64,000 nt of DNA from Acidobacteriota bacterium (GTDB lineage: Bacteria > Acidobacteriota > Vicinamibacteria > Fen-336), in the NCBI GenBank assembly GCA_011526565.1, contig WYBL01000120.1, forward strand, positions 1 to 64,000, read 5' to 3'. Positions 26,977-37,097 of this stretch are shown here, piece after piece; positions within the stretch are counted from its first letter, which is position 1; every line of letters starts with the position of its first letter. The notes beneath the pieces are model-generated. The model searched no databases, was not told the DNA's origin, and saw only the letters and a program-made list of their open reading frames with translations. The translations under genes were made by a program, and so were the position numbers.

Positions 26977-28185
26977 ATGCGCAAGTTGTCCTGGTGGGGC
27001 CTGCTGGCCCTGACGTCGGCGCTGCCCGTCCATGCCGGCGACGTGAGCGAAGAGCAGTTCCTGGCTGCGGCCGGCGAGAACCACGCCGCGATCCGCGCGC
27101 TGGGTGGCGACCTGGCCCGCGCCGAGAGCGAACGAAGGCGAGCGGGCACGCTCGCCAACCCGCGGCTCGAGTTCTGGCGCGAGGAACCGGACCCCGTCTC
27201 CACGCTGAGCAACTGGACCGTCGCCTGGACGCCTCCGCTCGACGGGCGCCTCGGACTCGGCAAGCAGGCCGCCGACGCCTCGGTGGCCGCGGCCCGCGAG
27301 GAGCTGAAGCTCGGGCAGGCCGAAGTGCGGCGCGAGGTGCGGCGCGTCTTCGCCGAGTGGAGCGTAGCCCACGCGCGGGTCGCGGTCCTGTCCCGGCGGC
27401 TCGAGCGGATCGCGCACCTGGCCACCCAGGAGCGCCACCGCGCGCGCGTCGGCACGGAATCGGGGCTCTCGGCGCGGCGCCTGGGCCTGGCCGAGGCCGA
27501 GGCCCGTGCGGACCTGCGCGAGGCCGAGGCCGAGCGAGCCCGGGCCGTCGCCGCGGCCCGCGCCTGGAACCCGGAACTCGCGGCGGACGCGGTGCCGCTG
27601 CTCCCGCCGCTCGCACCACCGCCCGCGGCCGTCGAGGTCGAGATCTCGCCCGCCGTGGTCGCCGCCGAGAAGCGGAGCGAACAGGCGCAGCTCGCGAACC
27701 GCCTCGAGGGCCGCTTCTGGGGCTTCCCCACCCTCACGGCCGGCGTGCAACGCATCGAAGAGGCCGGCGTCGTGCGCAGCGCGCCGCTCTTCGCCGCGTC
27801 GTGGTCGCTGCCGCTCTTCGACCGCAACCAGGCCGCGCGGGCGGAGGCCCGGGTCGCCGTGCAGATCGCGGCGGCCCGCCTCGCGCAGACCCGCGCGCTG
27901 AGCCGGGCGGGGATCGAAGGCGGCGTGGGCGCTTACACGTCGCTGGTCGCCGCCGTCGGGGAGGCCGCAGCGGCCGCGGCCGACGTCGATCGGGTGATCG
28001 ACGCCGCGACGGCCGCGTATGGAGCGGGCGAGCAGAGTCTCACCGACCTGCTCGACGCGCTCGGCTCCGCCTTCGAGGCCCGCCTGCGCGAGCTGGACCT
28101 GCAGGCCCGGGCGCTGGCCACGCACCGCGAGCTCGAAGCCGCCCTGGGCCGTTCCCTGACCGCAACCGCCGGAGGAGTGCGATGA
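26977..28185 (+). CDS. TolC-family outer-membrane channel (CzcC-like), third operon
   Basis: A 402-residue channel with a signal peptide ending VHAGD and the two OEP helical repeats (LANPRLEFWREEPD; TVAWTPPLDGRLGLGKQ; and AYGAGEQSLTDLLDALGSAF near the C-terminus), the CzcC pattern. The ATG at 26977 has GCGAGGGAG upstream. The stop overlaps the next ATG (ATGA at 28182-28185), showing translational coupling with the fusion protein. Confidence 0.9.
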   Translation: MRKLSWWGLLALTSALPVHAGDVSEEQFLAAAGENHAAIRALGGDLARAESERRRAGTLANPRLEFWREEPDPVSTLSNWTVAWTPPLDGRLGLGKQAADASVAAAREELKLGQAEVRREVRRVFAEWSVAHARVAVLSRRLERIAHLATQERHRARVGTESGLSARRLGLAEAEARADLREAEAERARAVAAARAWNPELAADAVPLLPPLAPPPAAVEVEISPAVVAAEKRSEQAQLANRLEGRFWGFPTLTAGVQRIEEAGVVRSAPLFAASWSLPLFDRNQAARAEARVAVQIAAARLAQTRALSRAGIEGGVGAYTSLVAAVGEAAAAAADVDRVIDAATAAYGAGEQSLTDLLDALGSAFEARLRELDLQARALATHRELEAALGRSLTATAGGVR

Positions 28186-29711
28186 AGCCCCGTTCGATCG
28201 TGCCGTCCCTGCTGTTCGTGACCGTGCTCGCGTGCCGTGGCGCCGAGGCTCCCGACGCCGACCACGGCCACGCCCACGCCGAGGGCGAGAGCTGGGCGGT
28301 CACCGCCTGGGGCGAACGCTACGAGGTGTTCGCGGAGACGGGTGCGCTGGCCGTGGGCCACACCGCCACGTCGAACGCCCACGTCACGATCCTGGCGGGC
28401 TTCGCCCCGCTGGAGAAAGGCGTCGTCACCGCCATCCTGCGCGACTCTGGCGGTCGCGAGCAGCGGTTCCGCCAGGACACGATGAAGCGCTCGGGCATCT
28501 TCTCCGTGGAGATCCAGCCCGCCAGCGAAGGCACGTTCGACCTCGCCTTCGCCGTCGAGACGGCGGGCGACAGCGAGGTGATCCCCGCCGGCCGCGTGAA
28601 GGTCGGCAGCCCGGCGGCTCCGGGCGGGCTCGTCGACGCGGCGGAAGAGGTCGCGGGCGTCTCGTTCCTCAAGGAGCAGCAGTGGAAGACCGCCTTCGCG
28701 ACGCTGGCGATCGCGGAGGGCAGCCTGCGCGAAGGGGTCGCCGGGCCCGCCCGGGTGTTGCCGGCGCGCGGCGGAGCCGTCGTGCTCACGGCGGCCGTGG
28801 ACGCGATCGTGGCGCCTGACCCGTGGCCCTACGCGGGCCTCGACGTCGCCGCCGGCGCGCCCGTCTTCCGCCTGCGCCCGCGCGCGAGCGACCGCGGCCT
28901 GCCCGACCTGGCCGCCGACGTGTCGTCGCTGGAGGCCGAGGCCGAGGCCGCCCACAAGCGCGTGGCCCGGCTCGAAGAACTGCTGCGGCTGGAGGCCACC
29001 AGCGCGGCGGAGCTGGAGCGCGCGCGGGCCGCGAGCGCCGGCCTCGACGCGCGGCTGCTCGCGGCGCGGCGCGGGGCCGAGGTCGCCAGCGGCAGCGCCG
29101 TCTCCGGTTCGCTCGACGTCACCGCTCCCTGGGCGGGCCGGGTGGCCGAGGTGACCGTCTCGCCCGGCCAGGCGGTCGCCGCGGGCACCGCGCTGGGCCG
29201 CTTCGTGCGGCCCCGGCCCTTGTGGATCCAGGTCGCGCTGCGCCCCGCCGACGCACGGCGCCTGCGCGACGGTGCCGCGGGGCTGATCCTGCGCAGCGCG
29301 TCCTCGCCCGACCCGATCGAGCTGGACGCGCGAGCCGTGCGACTGGTCTCCGTCGCGCCGGAGGTCGACCCGCAGACCGCCACCCTCGCGGTCACGCTGG
29401 AGATCGATCGGAGCGCGTCGGAGCTGCCGATCGGCAGCGCGGTCGAGGCCGAGATCCTGCTCGCGGGCGAGCGGCGCGGGGTCGTGGTGCCGCACTCCGC
29501 GCTGGTCGACGACGCCGGCGTCTCCGTCGCCTACGTCCAGGACTCCGGCGAGAGCTTCAGCCGGCGCGAGGTGCGGGTGCTGGCGCGGCAGGGCCTGCGG
29601 GTGCTCGTGGACGGCCTGAAGCCCGGCGAGCGGCTCGTCACCGTGGGCGCCGCCGCGATCCGGCGCAGCTCGCTGCTCTCCTCCGGCGCTCCCGAAGGGC
29701 ACGTGCACTGA
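28182..29711 (+). CDS. CzcB-like membrane fusion protein with His-rich N-terminus
   Basis: A 509-residue adaptor from ATG 28182. It has a short lipoprotein-like signal (TVLACRG, Cys18), then DADHGHAHAEGES, a His-rich putative metal-binding stretch. Residues about 35-165 are an extra N-terminal beta domain seen in CzcB homologues, followed by hairpin, lipoyl (SLDVTAPWAGRVAEVTVSPGQ split in two halves), beta-barrel and C-terminal domains (VPHSALVDDAGVSVAYV). The C-terminus ends APEGHVH. It is much longer than the CzcB at 19509. It couples the following RND permease to TolC. Confidence 0.9.
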   Translation: MKPRSIVPSLLFVTVLACRGAEAPDADHGHAHAEGESWAVTAWGERYEVFAETGALAVGHTATSNAHVTILAGFAPLEKGVVTAILRDSGGREQRFRQDTMKRSGIFSVEIQPASEGTFDLAFAVETAGDSEVIPAGRVKVGSPAAPGGLVDAAEEVAGVSFLKEQQWKTAFATLAIAEGSLREGVAGPARVLPARGGAVVLTAAVDAIVAPDPWPYAGLDVAAGAPVFRLRPRASDRGLPDLAADVSSLEAEAEAAHKRVARLEELLRLEATSAAELERARAASAGLDARLLAARRGAEVASGSAVSGSLDVTAPWAGRVAEVTVSPGQAVAAGTALGRFVRPRPLWIQVALRPADARRLRDGAAGLILRSASSPDPIELDARAVRLVSVAPEVDPQTATLAVTLEIDRSASELPIGSAVEAEILLAGERRGVVVPHSALVDDAGVSVAYVQDSGESFSRREVRVLARQGLRVLVDGLKPGERLVTVGAAAIRRSSLLSSGAPEGHVH

Positions 29712-29713
29712 TC

Positions 29714-32700
29714 ATGCTCGACGCCATCATCCGCGGCGCCCTGCGCCATCGCGTCGCCGTCCTGGCCCTCGCGGCCGTCCTGCTCGTGGCCGGCCTGCAG
29801 TTGACCCGGCGGCTCCCGGTCGACGTGTTCCCCGACCTGTCGGCGCCGTCCGTCACCGTGATCACCGAGGCGCGCGGCATGGCGCCCGAGGAGGTCGAGC
29901 TGCTGGTGACGTTCCCCGTCGAGTCCGCCCTCAACGGCGCGCCGGGCGTGCGCCGCCTGCGCTCCGTGTCCGGCGCCGGCATCGGTGTGGTGTGGGTCGA
30001 GTTCGAGTGGGGCCAGGACATCTACCGCGCGCGCCAGGTCGTCGCCGAGCGCCTCCAAGGGGTGGCCCTGCCCGGCGGCGTCGAGCGGCCCGCGCTGGGC
30101 CCGATCAGCTCGATCATGGGCGAGATCTCGTTCCTCGCCCTCACGTCCGAGCGGCTCTCGCCGATGGAGCTGCGGCGCGTGGCCGAGACCCAGGTCCGGC
30201 GCCCGCTGCTGGCGCTGCCCGGCGTCTCCCAGGTCGTGCCGATCGGCGGCGACGTCCGCGAGTTCCTGGTCGAGCTCGACCCCGCCGCCCTCACCCAGGC
30301 GGGGATCTCGGTCGAGGACGTGGTGGCGGCGCTGGAAGAGGCGAGCGCCGTGCCGGCCGCCGGCTTCCACGTGGACGCGGGGCAGGAGTACCTGGTCCGC
30401 GGCCTGGGCCGCGCGCGCTCGGCGGAGGACCTCGCCGCCACGGTGCTGCGGGTGCGCGACCGGGTGCCGCTCCGCGTCGCGCAGGTGGCCTCCGTGCGCG
30501 AGGCGCCGGAGCCCGCCCGCGGCACGGCCGCCTACCGCGCGCGGCCCGCGGTCGTGCTCAGCGTCCAGAAGCAGCCGGGCGCCAACACGCTGGCGCTGAC
30601 GGCCGAAATCGACCACGTGCTGCGCGACCTGCAGGCGACTCTGCCCGCGGGCGTCGCGATCGAGACCGAGAACTTTCGCCAGGCCGACTTCATCGAGGTG
30701 GCGATCCGCAACGTGTCGGTCGCGCTGCGCGACGGCGCGGTGCTGGTGCTGATCGTGCTGTTCCTGTTCCTCGGCAACCTGCGCACGACGCTCATCTCGG
30801 CGGTCGCCATCCCGCTCTCGCTGGTCGCCGGCGTGCTGGTCATCTCGGCCCTCGGCGGCAGCCTCAACACGATGACGCTGGGCGGCTTCACGATCGCGAT
30901 CGGCGCGCTGGTGGACGACGCCATCATCGACGTCGAGAACGTCTTTCGCCGGCTGCGCGAGAACCACCGCCGGCCCGAGGCCGAGCGCCGCAGCGCGCTG
31001 GAGGTCGTGTTCCGCGCCTCCTCGGAGGTGCGCAACGCGATCCTGTTCGCCACCCTCGTGATCGCGCTCGTGTTCCTGCCGCTGCTGGTCCTGCCCGGCC
31101 TCGAGGGGCGCCTGCTGCGGCCGCTGGGGATCGCGTATCTCGCCTCGCTCGCCGGCTCGCTGCTGGTGGCGCTGACCCTCACCCCGGTGCTGTGCTACCT
31201 GCTGCTGCGCAGCGACGCGCTGCTTTCGTCGCACGAGCCGTGGCTGCTGCGCCTGGCCAAGCGGAGCTACGCGCCGACGCTGGCCTTCTGCCTCGGCCAC
31301 CGCAAGCTCGTGCTGGGCGGCGCCACGCTGGCCGTCGTCGGGGCGCTCTCGATCGTCCCGTTCCTCGGGCGCAGCTTCCTGCCGCCCTTCAACGAGGGCA
31401 GCCTGACGGTCGGGCTGGTCAGCCCGCCGGGCACGCCGCTCGCGGACGGCGACGCGCTGGGCCTGCAGGTCGAGAAGGCGCTGCTCGCGTTCCCCGAGGT
31501 GGTCTCGACCAGCCGCCGCACGGGCCGCGCCGAGAAGGACGAGCACGTGCAGGGCGTCAACGCCTCGGAGATGGAGGTCGTGCTGCGGCCCGGCCGCCCG
31601 AAGGACGAGCTGCTAACCGAGATGCGGCGCGCGATCGCCACCATCCCGGGCGTCAGCGCGAGCTTCGGCCAGCCGATCAGCCACCGCATCGACCACATGA
31701 TCTCCGGCAGCAAGACCAACCTGGCGATCAAGCTGTTCGGCCCGGATCTCTCCGTGCTGCGCGAGCTCGCGGCCAGCGCCGAGCGCATCCTGCGCGACGT
31801 GCCGGGCCTCGTCGACCTGAGCAACCAGGAGCAGTCGACGGTGCCGCAACTGCTGGTCGACTTCGACCGCGAGGCGATGGCGCGCCACGGGCTGCGGCCG
31901 CGGGACGTCGCCCGCTCGCTGGAGGCGCTGTTCCAGGGCACGGCGGCAGGCGAGGTGGTGGAGGGCGGGCTCACCTCGCGGGTGGTGGTCCGCTTCCCCG
32001 AGCGCCTGCGCGAGGATCGCGACGAGATGGCCGCGCTGCCCGTGACCACGGGCGACGGCGCCCTGCTGCGCCTGGGCGACGTCGCCCGCGCCCGCTTCGA
32101 CCTGGGCCCCGGGCTGGTGCGCCGCGAGAACGTCCAGCGCGTCGCCATGCTGACCGCCAACGTCGCGAGCTCCGACCTGACGGGCACGGTGCAGGCCGCG
32201 CGCCAGGCGCTCGCCAGCGGGCTCGCGCTGCCCGAGGCCTACCGGGTCGTGTTCGGCGGGCAGTTCGAGGAGGCGGCCCGCAGCGAGGAGAACCTCGGCT
32301 GGCTGGCCGCCGCCATCCTGGCGGCGATGTACGGTCTCCTCTTCTTCGCCTTCCGCAGCCATCGCCACACGGCGATCGTGCTGGTCAACCTGCCGCTGGC
32401 CCTGATCGGCGGCGTGCTGGCTCTGGGTGTCACCGGCACCGGCCTGAACGTCGCCTCGACGGTCGGCTTCATCACCCTGTTCGGGATCGCGATCCGCAAC
32501 GGCGTGCTGCTCGTCAGCCACTACGAGCACCTGATGCGCGACGAGGGGATGACGCTGCAGGAGGCCGTGGTGCGCGGCTCGGGCGAGCGGCTGGCAGCCG
32601 TGCTGATGACCGCGCTGACCGCGGGCCTGGCGCTGATCCCGCTGATCCTCGCCGGCCACGAGCCCGGCAACGAGATCCAGAGCCCGATGGCGATCGTCAT

Positions 32701-32803
32701 CCTCGGCGGCCTGCTGACCTCGACGTTCCTGAACCTCGTGGTCGTGCCGGTGCTCTTCGCCGGCTGGGGCCAGGAGGTCGCGACCCCCAAAGAACTCGCA
32801 TGA
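29714..32803 (+). CDS. Heavy-metal-type RND permease, third efflux operon
   Basis: A 1029-residue RND permease from ATG 29714, two bases after the fusion-protein stop. It belongs to the HME group but its fourth membrane segment reads TIAIGALVDDAIIDVENVFRRL with the acidic pair Asp401/Asp402, different from the CzcA (DFG..VDG) and CusA-type (VLVDGAIVEVEN) versions in the same window. Twelve membrane segments and two periplasmic loops are evident. Neither the Cu/Ag methionine triad nor the Zn/Co/Cd DFG signature is found, so the metal is uncertain; a Ni/Co or unknown cation is possible. The His-rich adaptor and leader argue for a borderline divalent metal. Confidence 0.9.
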   Translation: MLDAIIRGALRHRVAVLALAAVLLVAGLQLTRRLPVDVFPDLSAPSVTVITEARGMAPEEVELLVTFPVESALNGAPGVRRLRSVSGAGIGVVWVEFEWGQDIYRARQVVAERLQGVALPGGVERPALGPISSIMGEISFLALTSERLSPMELRRVAETQVRRPLLALPGVSQVVPIGGDVREFLVELDPAALTQAGISVEDVVAALEEASAVPAAGFHVDAGQEYLVRGLGRARSAEDLAATVLRVRDRVPLRVAQVASVREAPEPARGTAAYRARPAVVLSVQKQPGANTLALTAEIDHVLRDLQATLPAGVAIETENFRQADFIEVAIRNVSVALRDGAVLVLIVLFLFLGNLRTTLISAVAIPLSLVAGVLVISALGGSLNTMTLGGFTIAIGALVDDAIIDVENVFRRLRENHRRPEAERRSALEVVFRASSEVRNAILFATLVIALVFLPLLVLPGLEGRLLRPLGIAYLASLAGSLLVALTLTPVLCYLLLRSDALLSSHEPWLLRLAKRSYAPTLAFCLGHRKLVLGGATLAVVGALSIVPFLGRSFLPPFNEGSLTVGLVSPPGTPLADGDALGLQVEKALLAFPEVVSTSRRTGRAEKDEHVQGVNASEMEVVLRPGRPKDELLTEMRRAIATIPGVSASFGQPISHRIDHMISGSKTNLAIKLFGPDLSVLRELAASAERILRDVPGLVDLSNQEQSTVPQLLVDFDREAMARHGLRPRDVARSLEALFQGTAAGEVVEGGLTSRVVVRFPERLREDRDEMAALPVTTGDGALLRLGDVARARFDLGPGLVRRENVQRVAMLTANVASSDLTGTVQAARQALASGLALPEAYRVVFGGQFEEAARSEENLGWLAAAILAAMYGLLFFAFRSHRHTAIVLVNLPLALIGGVLALGVTGTGLNVASTVGFITLFGIAIRNGVLLVSHYEHLMRDEGMTLQEAVVRGSGERLAAVLMTALTAGLALIPLILAGHEPGNEIQSPMAIVILGGLLTSTFLNLVVVPVLFAGWGQEVATPKELA

Positions 32804-32997
32804 CGACCCCGCTGCTCTGACGCTCCCCCTTCAGAAGGCGAGCGCGAATCGGCATCCGTTTGGTTGGAGATCGGTGCCCGGACTGGAGTGCGTCCGCCAT
32901 TCGCCGCCGTGATTCCGCATTTCGTCGAATCAGGCGCCGGGCGAGACCCGGATATCCGTCACTCTCTCCAGCGGCGGGGGAGAACGGGAAGGACGCG

Positions 32998-35187
32998 ATG
33001 ATCCGACGGGCCTGGGTCGTTCCGGTCTGGACGGTGATCGGAACGCTGTGGGTTGGCTCCGCGTGGGGCGAGACGCCGACGCCACTGGTGTTGCAGCGGC
33101 TGCCCTCGCCCGTCGTCGTCGACGGCCGGCCCGACGAAGCCGCGTGGCAGGCGATCGCGCCGCTGCCGCTCACCCAGTACGCGCCCGTGCATCGGGCCCC
33201 GACCCGCGAGCGCAGCGAGATCCGCGTCGCCTACGACGACCACGCGCTGTACGCGGCGGGCTGGTTCCACGACTCCGAGCCCGGCGGCGTGCGGATCAAC
33301 TCGCTGTACCGCGACCGCTGGAACGGCGACGACGCGTTCGCGATCTACGTCGACGCCTTCAACGACAAGCAGAACTCCAAGTGGTTCGGCACCACCCCCG
33401 GCGGCATCCGCTTCGACCAGCTCGTCTCGGACGACGGCGCGACGCTCAACGAGAGCTGGGACGGCTTCTGGGACGCGGTGACGACCGTCGACGAGCGCGG
33501 CTGGTTCGCGGAGGTGAGGATCCCGTTCTCGACGCTCGGCTTCCGGGTCGAGGACGGCCGCGCGCTGATGGGCCTGACCGTGACCCGCCTGGTGTCGCGC
33601 ACCGGCGAGCGCGTCACGTTCCCGGACATCGACCCGCGCTTCCAGTTCCGCCAGCCGTCGCAGGCGCACGAGGTCGTGCTCGAGGGCGTGCGCGGCGAGC
33701 GCGGCCTGTACCTGACGCCGTACGCCCTCGCCGGCCACAGCCGCAGCGCCGGAGCCGACGACGACGGCCAGGCCGAGGCCGGCCTCGACGTGCGCTGGGA
33801 GCCCACCGGCCATCTCACCGTCGACCTGACGCTCAACACCGACTTCGCCCAGGTCGAAGCCGACGAGCAGCAGGTCGCGCTCGACCGCTTCCCGCTGTTC
33901 TTCCCCGAGAAGCGCCGCTTCTTCCAGGAGGGCAGCGGCCTGTTCGACTTCGCCACGACCGGCGGCGGGCGTCTCTTCCACTCGCGCCAGATCGGCCTCG
34001 ACGCCAACCGGCAGCCGGTGCGGGTGCTGGGCGGCGCCCGCGCCGTCGGCCGCATCGGGGCCTGGGACGTCGGGCTGCTCGACCTGCACACCGACGACTC
34101 GGGCGTGAACCCGGGGGAGAACTTCGGCGTCGCCCGCGCCCGCCGCGCGGTGTTCAACCCGCATTCGACGCTGGGCGCGATGGTGACGAGCCGCGCGGGC
34201 GGGGGCCGGCACAACCTCGGGCTCGGCCTCGACGGCGTGTTCCGCGTCGTCGGCGACGACTACCTCACGCTGAAGTGGGCCGGCACCCGGGACGACGCGG
34301 ACGCGGACGCCGACGGATCAGGCCTGCTCGACCGCAGCCTGTGGAACGCGCGCTGGCAGCGCCGCACCAACCGCGGGCTGTCGTTCACGACCGAGTTGCT
34401 GCGAGTCGGCCCGGCCTTCCAGCCCGAGCTCGGCTTCCTGCCACGGCGCGACGTGACCACCGCGAACGCGGTCGGCAACTGGTTCTTCTTCAAGGACAGC
34501 CACAAGACGCTGCGGCGGATCTATCCCGGCGCGCTCGCCTTCCACACGTTCCGCAACTCCGACGGCGCGCTCGAGACGGGGACCTGGGCCGTGTGGGTGC
34601 AGTGGGACACGAAGGCCGGCGGCGGCGGCTGGATCGAGCCCAAGGTGTTCCTCGAGGACGTGGTCGCCCCGTTCCGGATCGGCGAGCGGATCACGATCCC
34701 CGCCGGCCGCCACACCTTCGCCGACCTGCAGCTCGTGTGGCTGGCGTCGACGGGGAGCCGGCTGCGCGCGAACGTCGACTTCCGTGCCGGCACCTTCTTC
34801 GACGGCACCCGCCAGCAACTGATCGTCGCGCCGACCTGGAACGTCTCGCCGCACCTCGAGCTCGGCGGCTCCTACCAGCTCTCCAGGCTGCGATTTCGCG
34901 AGCGGGGCCTGGCCGAGGACATCCACCTCGCCCGGCTGCAGGTGCGCACCGCCTGGGACGCCAGGGCCTCGGCCAACGCCTTCGTCCAGTACAACTCCAC
35001 GAACGACCGGCTGGATCTCAACCTCCGCCTCCGCTACAACGTGGCCGAGGGGCGGGATCTGTGGCTCGTGTACGACGAAGGCGTCGACACCGAACGCGAG
35101 GACGCGACGGGGCTGGGCGTGCCGCGCGGCCCGCGCTCGCTCTCGCGCGCGCTGCTGCTGAAGCTGACCTGGACCGTCGGCGGATGA
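32998..35187 (+). CDS. DUF5916 outer-membrane protein with CBM9-like N-terminal domain
   Basis: A 729-residue protein from ATG 32998 (GGGAAGGA upstream). A signal peptide ends near SAWGE. The N-terminal 190 residues form a CBM9-like domain (VVVDGRPDEAAWQAI; VAYDDHALYAAGWFHDSEP; VDERGWFAEVRIPFSTL), and the rest is the DUF5916 region (FAQVEADEQQVALDRFPLFF, PEKRRFFQEG, LRVGPAFQPELGFL) with alternating strands of an outer-membrane barrel. This pair of domains is widespread in Acidobacteriota and Gemmatimonadota; the function is unknown but a carbohydrate or polymer-related outer-membrane role is assumed. A longer start at 32860 has no support. The spacer 32804-32997 shows nothing but GC-rich sequence. 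Confidence 0.88.
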   Translation: MIRRAWVVPVWTVIGTLWVGSAWGETPTPLVLQRLPSPVVVDGRPDEAAWQAIAPLPLTQYAPVHRAPTRERSEIRVAYDDHALYAAGWFHDSEPGGVRINSLYRDRWNGDDAFAIYVDAFNDKQNSKWFGTTPGGIRFDQLVSDDGATLNESWDGFWDAVTTVDERGWFAEVRIPFSTLGFRVEDGRALMGLTVTRLVSRTGERVTFPDIDPRFQFRQPSQAHEVVLEGVRGERGLYLTPYALAGHSRSAGADDDGQAEAGLDVRWEPTGHLTVDLTLNTDFAQVEADEQQVALDRFPLFFPEKRRFFQEGSGLFDFATTGGGRLFHSRQIGLDANRQPVRVLGGARAVGRIGAWDVGLLDLHTDDSGVNPGENFGVARARRAVFNPHSTLGAMVTSRAGGGRHNLGLGLDGVFRVVGDDYLTLKWAGTRDDADADADGSGLLDRSLWNARWQRRTNRGLSFTTELLRVGPAFQPELGFLPRRDVTTANAVGNWFFFKDSHKTLRRIYPGALAFHTFRNSDGALETGTWAVWVQWDTKAGGGGWIEPKVFLEDVVAPFRIGERITIPAGRHTFADLQLVWLASTGSRLRANVDFRAGTFFDGTRQQLIVAPTWNVSPHLELGGSYQLSRLRFRERGLAEDIHLARLQVRTAWDARASANAFVQYNSTNDRLDLNLRLRYNVAEGRDLWLVYDEGVDTEREDATGLGVPRGPRSLSRALLLKLTWTVGG

Positions 35188-35206
35188 TCGTGATCGGAAG
35201 ACCGCG

Positions 35207-36289
35207 TTGAGCGCCGCGCGGCGGCTGGTCGCGGTCACCGCGCTGTGGAGCCTGATGGGCGTCGTGTGGGGCGCCCAGGCTTCGCTCGGCGCCGCGCTCT
35301 CGGGCCAGCCGGCGCCGCTGGGACCAGCGGTCGCGATGGCCTGGCACCAGTCGCTGCCGCTGGTCCCGGCGACGCTCGCGGTGGTCGCCCTCGCCGAACG
35401 CTGGCGCGAGCTGTCCCCGGCCGCGCGGCTACTGCGCCACGCGCTGGCGCTGCCGCTGGTGGCCTTCGGCACCAACGCCCTGGTCGTGCTCGGCTTCGGG
35501 CTGCGCTTCGGGCGGCCGGCGGGCCTCGGCCGCCTGCTCGAGGACGCGGCCTTCTGGACCAGCCAGCGCCTGCACCTGGCGGCGCTGCTCTACGTCGCGG
35601 GCATCGCCGCGACGCGCTGGGTGCGCGACAGGCAGCGGCTGCGCGAGCGGGAGCTGGCGCTCGCCCGGCGCGAGGCCGGGCTGGAGCGGGCGCGGCTGCA
35701 GGTGCTCACCGCGCAGATCCGCCCCCACTTCCTGTTCAACACCCTGCACGCGATCGGCCAGCTCTGGCGCAGCGGCCGCGCCGACGAGGCCGACGCCCTG
35801 CTCGACCACCTGGGCGCCCTGTTCCAGAAGGTGATCGCCTCCACGGCGCGCACTTCGGTGCCACTCTCGCGCGAGCTGGAGATGGTCGCCGACTACCTGG
35901 CGATCGAGCAGGCCCGTTTCCGCGAGCGGCTGCAGACCTCCATCGTGGCCAGCGAAGCCGCCCGCGACTGCGCCGTGCCGCCGCTGCTGCTGCAGCCCCT
36001 GGTCGAGAACGCCGTGCGGCATGGCGTCGCGGACCGCGCCGCGGGTGGCCGGGTCACGGTCGACGCGCGGGTCGAAGGCGGCCGGCTGATCCTCTGCGTG
36101 GACGACGACGGTGTGGGAACCAACGGCGAGACCGCCGGCACCGGCACCGCGCTCACCAACCTCCGCGAGCGCCTGCAGGCGCTCCACGGCAGCGACCAGA
36201 TGCTCACCACGAGCCACGAGCCGGGCCGCGGCACCCGCGTGCAAGTCGAGCTGCCCGCGCGGACCGCGGGCGACGAAGGCGATGCCTGA
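35207..36289 (+). CDS. LytS/YehU-type sensor histidine kinase
   Basis: A 360-residue kinase starting at TTG 35207 with GGAAG upstream. Four hydrophobic segments (about residues 8-30, 48-62, 77-98 and 120-136) are followed by a His_kinase domain with RPHFLFNTLHAI (His174) and the HATPase domain with LLLQPLVENAVRHG and DDDGVG / GTGTALTNLRERL. This class pairs with LytTR regulators. Its stop overlaps the ATG of the regulator (36282), so they form a coupled pair. Confidence 0.92.
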   Translation: MSAARRLVAVTALWSLMGVVWGAQASLGAALSGQPAPLGPAVAMAWHQSLPLVPATLAVVALAERWRELSPAARLLRHALALPLVAFGTNALVVLGFGLRFGRPAGLGRLLEDAAFWTSQRLHLAALLYVAGIAATRWVRDRQRLRERELALARREAGLERARLQVLTAQIRPHFLFNTLHAIGQLWRSGRADEADALLDHLGALFQKVIASTARTSVPLSRELEMVADYLAIEQARFRERLQTSIVASEAARDCAVPPLLLQPLVENAVRHGVADRAAGGRVTVDARVEGGRLILCVDDDGVGTNGETAGTGTALTNLRERLQALHGSDQMLTTSHEPGRGTRVQVELPARTAGDEGDA

Positions 36290-37088
36290 GCGGCGTTTCC
36301 GCGCCCTGGTCGTCGACGACGAGCCCGGAGCCCGCGAGGCCGTCGTAGCGCTGCTCCGCGACTTCCCGACGATCGAGGTGGCCGGCGAGGCCGGCAGCGG
36401 CGACGCGGCCGTCGAGGCGGCGCGACGGCTGCGGCCGGACCTGCTGTTGCTCGACGTGCAGATGCCCGGGCGCGACGGATTCGCCGTGCTGGAAGCGCTC
36501 GGCGCCGACGTGCCGCGCGCGGTCGTGTTCGTCACGGCGTTCGACGAGCACGCGCTGCGCGCGTTCGAGGTCCACGCCCTCGACTACGTCGTGAAGCCCT
36601 TCGGGCGGCCCCGCTTCGCTGCCGCGGTGGGCCGCGCGCTGGCCCGGCTCGAGGCCGACGAGGCCTTGTCCTTGCGCCGCACGCTCGCGGCCGCCGCGCT
36701 GTCGAGCGTCGCCGCGGCGCCGGAGGGCGAGCTGGCACCGCCCGCGGCAGGCGGCGCACAGGCGACGCGGCTCGCGCTGCGACTCGGCCCGCGCACCGTG
36801 CTGCTGCCCGTCGAGGAGCTCGACTGGGTGGAGGCGGACGGCGACTACATGCGGCTGCACGCGGGCGCGGCGGCCCACTTCGTCGCCGGTCGCCTCAGCG
36901 CGCTCGAGGAGCGGCTCGACCCCGCCCGCTTCCTGCGCATCCACCGCTCGCTGATCGTGCGCCTCGACCGCGTGCGCGAGCTGCGGCGCGATGCGGACGG
37001 CGGCGGCAGCGTCGTGCTCCACGACGGCGTGCGGCTGCGGGTGGCGCGCGGCCGCTGGGAGGCCCTGGAGCAGGCGCTGCGGCTGTGA
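36282..37088 (+). CDS. LytTR-family response regulator
   Basis: A 268-residue regulator: receiver (residues 1-120) with D12/D13, phospho-acceptor Asp58 in LLLLDVQMPG and Lys107 in YVVKPF; an Ala-rich linker; and a LytTR DNA-binding domain (about 160-265) with EELDWVEADGDYMRLH and FLRIHRSLIVRLDRVREL, the usual LytTR core. The likely targets are unknown; the DUF5916 gene upstream is close enough (same direction, 19 bases before the kinase) to be co-regulated. The start overlaps the kinase stop. Confidence 0.92.
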   Translation: MPERRFRALVVDDEPGAREAVVALLRDFPTIEVAGEAGSGDAAVEAARRLRPDLLLLDVQMPGRDGFAVLEALGADVPRAVVFVTAFDEHALRAFEVHALDYVVKPFGRPRFAAAVGRALARLEADEALSLRRTLAAAALSSVAAAPEGELAPPAAGGAQATRLALRLGPRTVLLPVEELDWVEADGDYMRLHAGAAAHFVAGRLSALEERLDPARFLRIHRSLIVRLDRVRELRRDADGGGSVVLHDGVRLRVARGRWEALEQALRL

Positions 37089-37097
37089 TCAAAGCAG

